From Halorussus aquaticus (GTDB lineage: Archaea; Halobacteriota; Halobacteria; Halobacteriales; Haladaptataceae): a stretch of DNA of 64,000 nucleotides. The stretch spans positions 2,542,001 through 2,606,000 of the forward strand of contig NZ_CP100400.1 in assembly GCF_024218795.1 (NCBI RefSeq). The letters run 5' to 3'. Made by a program: the position numbers and the translations under genes. Below are positions 60,862 through 64,000 of this stretch, one piece after another; position 1 is the stretch's first letter, and each line of letters begins with the position of its first letter. The notes beneath the pieces are model-generated. The model made no database searches, had not been told where the DNA came from, and worked only from the letters and a program-made list of their open reading frames with translations.

Positions 60862-62506
60862 CTTTCCCTCCCTCTTGGCGCACCAGACCGCCGTCCTGCT
60901 TGAGGAGGACGAGCATCGAGAGCGCGGAGACGCCGACGAGAGCGAGCGCGGGGACGGCGGCCTGTCCGTAGTAGCCCGCGTCCTGTACTCGCCAGATGTA
61001 GGTGACGAGGGTTTCAAAACCTGTCGGACGCACGAGCAGGGTCGCTGGCAGTTCCTTCATCGTCGTCAGGAAGACCAGCGCCGCGCCCGCCACGACGCCG
61101 GGCCGGACGAGGGGGAGCGTCACGCGGCGGAACGCCGCGCCCGGCGACTCGCCGAGGGTCCGGGCGGCCTCCGTGAGTTTCGGGTCTACCTGCAGGACCG
61201 ACGACCGGACGGACCCGACCGCCTGCGGCAGGAATCGGACGACGTAGGCGAACACCAGCAGGGGAATCGTCTGGTAGAGGCTCACCTCGACGCCGAGCAA
61301 CTCCGGCGTGTTCGACGACGCGAAGTAGACTAGCGCAAGACCAAGCACGACACCGGGGGTCGCGTAGCCGACGTAGCTCGCGCGCTCGAACAGCGTGGCG
61401 AGCGGGGAGTCCGAGCGACCCGAGAGGTAGGCGACGGGAAGCGCCGCGAGCGTCGCGGCCAGCGCGGCCAGCGCCGCGACCCACACCGAGTTCGCGCCGT
61501 ACACCCACGAGAACCCGAACCCGCCGCCAGCGAAGCCCGGACCGCTCCGGGTCAGCCACATGAACAGGATACCGACCGGAACGACCAGACACAGCGTGGC
61601 GACCAGCGCGCAGAACAGGAGCGCCGGACCCTTCCAGAGACCGAGCGAGATGCGGACCGACCCCGACCCGCGAGAGACGTGGGCACCCTCCTCGCTCTCG
61701 GAGATGCGGTTTTCGAGCGCGAGGATGACCGCGGCGAACGCGAGCAGTTGGAGCGACAGCAGTGCCGCGTAGTTCGGTTCCCACATCGCCACGTAGATTT
61801 GCTGGGTGAACACCTCGAAGTGCATGATGGCCGGGGTTCCGAAGTCCGAGAGCGCGTAGAGCGCGACGAGCAGGCTCCCGGCCGCGATGCCGGGCGCTAT
61901 CTGGGGGAGTGTGACCTTCCGGAAGGCGGCCCAGCGACCGTGGTTGAGCGTCCGGGCGGCTTCCATCAGCGTCCCGTCGAACGACAGGAGCGCGGCCCGA
62001 GTCGTCAGGAAGACGTAGGGGTACGTGAAGAGCGTGAGGACCAGCGTCGCGCCCTCGAACCCGTAAATCGTCGGAATCGACTCGACGCCGAGGGGCGCGA
62101 GCAGGTCCGAGAGGACGCCGTGGGGGCCGAAGGCCGAGACGAACGCGAACGCGCCGATGTAGCTCGGGACGACCAGCGGGAGCGAGACCACGACCGTCCA
62201 GAACCGGCGGAACGGCAGGTCGGTCTGAACCGTGAGCACCGCCAGCGGGACGCCGACGAGTACCGACCCGAGCGTGACGCCCGCGACGAGCGCCACGCTG
62301 TTAGTCACGACTTCGAGCGTCGAGGGCTGGAAGAGCAGGTCGAGCGCCTGCTGAGAACCGATTTCGAGCGACCGGAGAACGAGCCACACGACCGGGAAGG
62401 CGACCGCCGCGGCGACCGCCCCCGCCAGCAGGACCAGCGAGACCGGCGGTGACTCCTCGTCGCCGAGTTTCGCGGTGGCCCGCCGGAGACGGTCGCGGGT
62501 CGCCAT
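60854..62506 (-). CDS. Iron(III)-type ABC importer fused permease
   Basis: 550 residues: two permease modules in one chain, each with about six membrane spans and an EAA loop (EAARTLNHGRWAAFRKVTLPQIAPG and EAARTLGESPGAAFRRVTLP; only the short EAARTL core is diagnostic). This FbpB/SfuB layout serves iron(III) importers. Its start overlaps the binding-protein stop by one base (TGATG). Channel partner of the ATPase and lipoprotein flanking it. Confidence 0.92.
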   Translation of the reverse strand: MATRDRLRRATAKLGDEESPPVSLVLLAGAVAAAVAFPVVWLVLRSLEIGSQQALDLLFQPSTLEVVTNSVALVAGVTLGSVLVGVPLAVLTVQTDLPFRRFWTVVVSLPLVVPSYIGAFAFVSAFGPHGVLSDLLAPLGVESIPTIYGFEGATLVLTLFTYPYVFLTTRAALLSFDGTLMEAARTLNHGRWAAFRKVTLPQIAPGIAAGSLLVALYALSDFGTPAIMHFEVFTQQIYVAMWEPNYAALLSLQLLAFAAVILALENRISESEEGAHVSRGSGSVRISLGLWKGPALLFCALVATLCLVVPVGILFMWLTRSGPGFAGGGFGFSWVYGANSVWVAALAALAATLAALPVAYLSGRSDSPLATLFERASYVGYATPGVVLGLALVYFASSNTPELLGVEVSLYQTIPLLVFAYVVRFLPQAVGSVRSSVLQVDPKLTEAARTLGESPGAAFRRVTLPLVRPGVVAGAALVFLTTMKELPATLLVRPTGFETLVTYIWRVQDAGYYGQAAVPALALVGVSALSMLVLLKQDGGLVRQEGGKDA

Positions 62507-63654
62507 CAGAGGACACCCACCTCGCGCATCAGTTCGAGGGTCGGTTCGAGGTTCGAGAGCTTCGAGAGGTCGAGTTGGGGCGGCTTGAGTTCGTCCACGG
62601 TCGGCAGCGGACCGACCGGCGACACCTCGGGGACCGTGGGGTACGCGAACGTCTGCGTGGCGAAGAACTCCTGCGCCTCCGCGGAGAGCAGGTGGCGCAC
62701 GAAGTCCGCCGCGAGTTCCTTCTGGTCGGTACTCTGGAGAATCTCACACCCCGAGACGTTGACCAGCGCGCCCGCGTCGTTCTTCGTGAACGCGAGGTCG
62801 ATGGGGGCGTTCTCCCGGGACGAGATGACTCGGAGCGCGTAGTAGTGGTTGGCGAACCCGGCCTGTATCTCGCCGTCCGCGACCGCGTTCGAGACTTGGA
62901 ACTCGTCGGGGTAGCGCGAGACGTTCTGGTCCTGCATGCCGCGGAGCCACTGCTTGGTCGCCTCGGGACCTTCCAGCAAGCGCATGGCGGTGACGAACGA
63001 CTTGAACGCGCCGTAGGTCGGTGCCCACCCCATCGCGCCCTTCAGTCCGGCGTTCTGCGTGAACTTCCCGACCTTGGTCGGGATGTCGGACTCCGAGAGT
63101 TCGTCGGTGTTGTACGGAATCGACCGCGCGCGTCCGGCGACGCCGACCCACGAGCGGTCGGCGTCCTTGAACCCCTTCGGGACGGGCTTCACGACGCGCT
63201 GGGGGAGCTTCGTCGTGATTCCGGCGTCGGCGACGAGACCGAGCGACGTGGAGTCGATGGACCAGAACACGTCCGCGGGACTTTCGCCGCCCTTCTCGAC
63301 CTCGATGATTTCGTTCGCCAGTTGGGTCGAGGGAGCCATCCGAACTTTGGCGGTGAAGTTGGGGTACTTTCGCTCGAGGAGTCGGACGAGGTTCTCGTAG
63401 AGACCGCCCTCGCCCCCGCCGAGATACAGGTTCAGCGTCCCGTCGAGGTCCGGCAGGTCGTCCATCGACGTGCCGCCCGGCGCGGAGCGCGATTCGACCA
63501 GCGGACCGGACCCCCGGAAGTCCGAAATCGCGAGGTCCGACCCGCTCTCGTCCTGCTGGGTGAACTGACTCAGACAACCGGACAGTCCGGCCGCCGCGCC
63601 GACCGCACCCGACGCGAGAAGCCGACGCCGTGTCCATCCGCGACGCTTACTCAT
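62506..63654 (-). CDS. Iron(III)-type ABC importer substrate-binding lipoprotein
   Basis: 382 residues with a Tat lipoprotein signal (RRRLLASGAVGAAAGLSGC, lipid Cys at 27). The rest is an extracellular binding-protein fold of the FbpA/ferric type: LNLYLGGGEGGLYENLVRLL, ADVFWSIDST, and FANHYYALRV with the paired Tyr expected for iron(III) coordination. It is first in an operon with the permease and ATPase. An iron-box-like palindrome overlaps its promoter, supporting iron as the substrate. Confidence 0.9.
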   Translation of the reverse strand: MSKRRGWTRRRLLASGAVGAAAGLSGCLSQFTQQDESGSDLAISDFRGSGPLVESRSAPGGTSMDDLPDLDGTLNLYLGGGEGGLYENLVRLLERKYPNFTAKVRMAPSTQLANEIIEVEKGGESPADVFWSIDSTSLGLVADAGITTKLPQRVVKPVPKGFKDADRSWVGVAGRARSIPYNTDELSESDIPTKVGKFTQNAGLKGAMGWAPTYGAFKSFVTAMRLLEGPEATKQWLRGMQDQNVSRYPDEFQVSNAVADGEIQAGFANHYYALRVISSRENAPIDLAFTKNDAGALVNVSGCEILQSTDQKELAADFVRHLLSAEAQEFFATQTFAYPTVPEVSPVGPLPTVDELKPPQLDLSKLSNLEPTLELMREVGVL

Positions 63655-63690
63655 GTTTAGAATTAGGCTGCCCTAAAACTCTTATACCTA
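63655..63690 (-). promoter_or_regulatory. Iron-box-controlled promoter of the ABC importer
   Basis: TTAGGCTGCCCTAA (63663-63676) is TTAGG-N4-CCTAA, matching half-sites of the DtxR/IdeR iron box, bound in haloarchaea by Idr1/SirR-type repressors. On the minus strand TATAAGAG (63689-63682) lies about 30 bases before the ATG, so the palindrome falls between TATA and transcription start, where repression by iron-loaded regulator would be most effective. Confidence 0.65.
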
Positions 63691-63713
63691 CCGATTCGGG
63701 GTCCGTGGGGACC

Positions 63714-64000
63714 TCAGTCGTCGGCCGGGGCGGGCGTCGTCTCGACCGGTCGAAGTTCGTCCAGCGCCGAGAGCCAGTCGAGCATGTACTCGCCGACGTA
63801 GTTGAAGAACTCGCCGTTCTCGTACGCCTCGAAGTCGCTCTCGGCGAGTTCTCGGGCCATCGCCTCGAAGACGCCCGCGTAGGAGTCGGCGTCGCTCCCC
63901 GTCCCGTCCACGACTTCCCAGAGGTGCTCGTTGAGTTCGAGACCGGGCACCTCGTTGTTCAGGTCGTCGAACGTCGAGCGCGGGGCCTTGTTGTGTTCAC
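63714..64000 (-). CDS. Hypothetical protein, 3' part
   Basis: The coding frame continues beyond the window edge; the visible 94 or so codons encode an acidic, helical C-terminus (KAPRSTFDDLNNEVPGLELN, then FEAMARELAESDFEAYENGEFF, YMLDWLSALDEL and a Pro/Ala/Asp tail). An internal GTG at 63950 is not taken as a start, as good coding sequence precedes it. No family recognised. Confidence 0.6.
   Translation of the reverse strand, partial: EHNKAPRSTFDDLNNEVPGLELNEHLWEVVDGTGSDADSYAGVFEAMARELAESDFEAYENGEFFNYVGEYMLDWLSALDELRPVETTPAPADD

Overview
The window is chromosomal DNA of an extremely halophilic archaeon (class Halobacteria). This is read from the strongly acidic predicted proteins, codon third positions that are almost always G or C, twin-arginine signal peptides and lipoboxes on secreted proteins, TATA boxes about 27-32 bases upstream of start codons (leaderless mRNAs), and archaeal housekeeping genes (RNA polymerase subunit Rpo11, diphthamide enzyme Dph2). 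The genus cannot be fixed from sequence alone; gene content resembles Halorussus-like haloarchaea.

Layout. 0-8 kb: end of a surface-polysaccharide region (flippase tail, secreted beta-helix protein, glutaminase-less asparagine-synthase-like enzyme), then a second asparagine-synthase-domain protein coupled to a PHP phosphoesterase. 8-24.7 kb: housekeeping genes (purL, UspA, CNNM/CorC-type membrane protein, GH13 glucosidase, EthD, hisF, rpo11, rhomboid protease, METTL5-like methyltransferase, dph2) mixed with haloarchaeal hypotheticals. 24.8-33.7 kb: a CPBP protease pseudogene, YlbF protein, a pentad-repeat/PRC-barrel protein, UlaG-like hydrolase, beta-propeller, large acidic coiled-coil protein, histidine kinase and a HisG-like protein. 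33.8-36.5 kb: TetR regulator divergent from a two-gene ABC exporter. 36.6-38.1 kb: tyrosine recombinase overlapping a DUF5805-type partner. 38.1-40.4 kb: about 2.3 kb with no convincing gene but with inverted repeats, a duplicated module and palindromes. 40.4-49.5 kb: a membrane-bound formate dehydrogenase-type operon (catalytic, Fe-S, extra membrane subunit, cytochrome b) divergent from an HdrA/MvhD-like iron-sulfur protein and a TorD-family chaperone. 49.6-55.7 kb: surE, a trio of tiny membrane proteins, a DyP-like Tat lipoprotein, several small proteins, a glycosyltransferase. 55.7-64 kb: ring-cleaving dioxygenase, NUDIX hydrolase, GT39-like membrane protein, and an iron(III)-type ABC importer behind a DtxR/IdeR-like iron box.

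The most unusual signals are non-coding. A ~110-bp element occurs twice (28230-28340 and 56743-56851), both times between convergent genes and in the same orientation. It has a BRE/TATA-like start and a GC-rich foldable core and looks like an undescribed small-RNA family. The 38.1-40.4 kb intergenic region carries paired inverted repeats and a duplicated CGAAAC(C)ACCCCATCAGTTCA module. At protein level, one secreted protein places an N-glycosylation sequon in each of five consecutive five-residue repeats, and an unrelated cytoplasmic protein is built of acidic five-residue repeats capped by a PRC-barrel-like tail.
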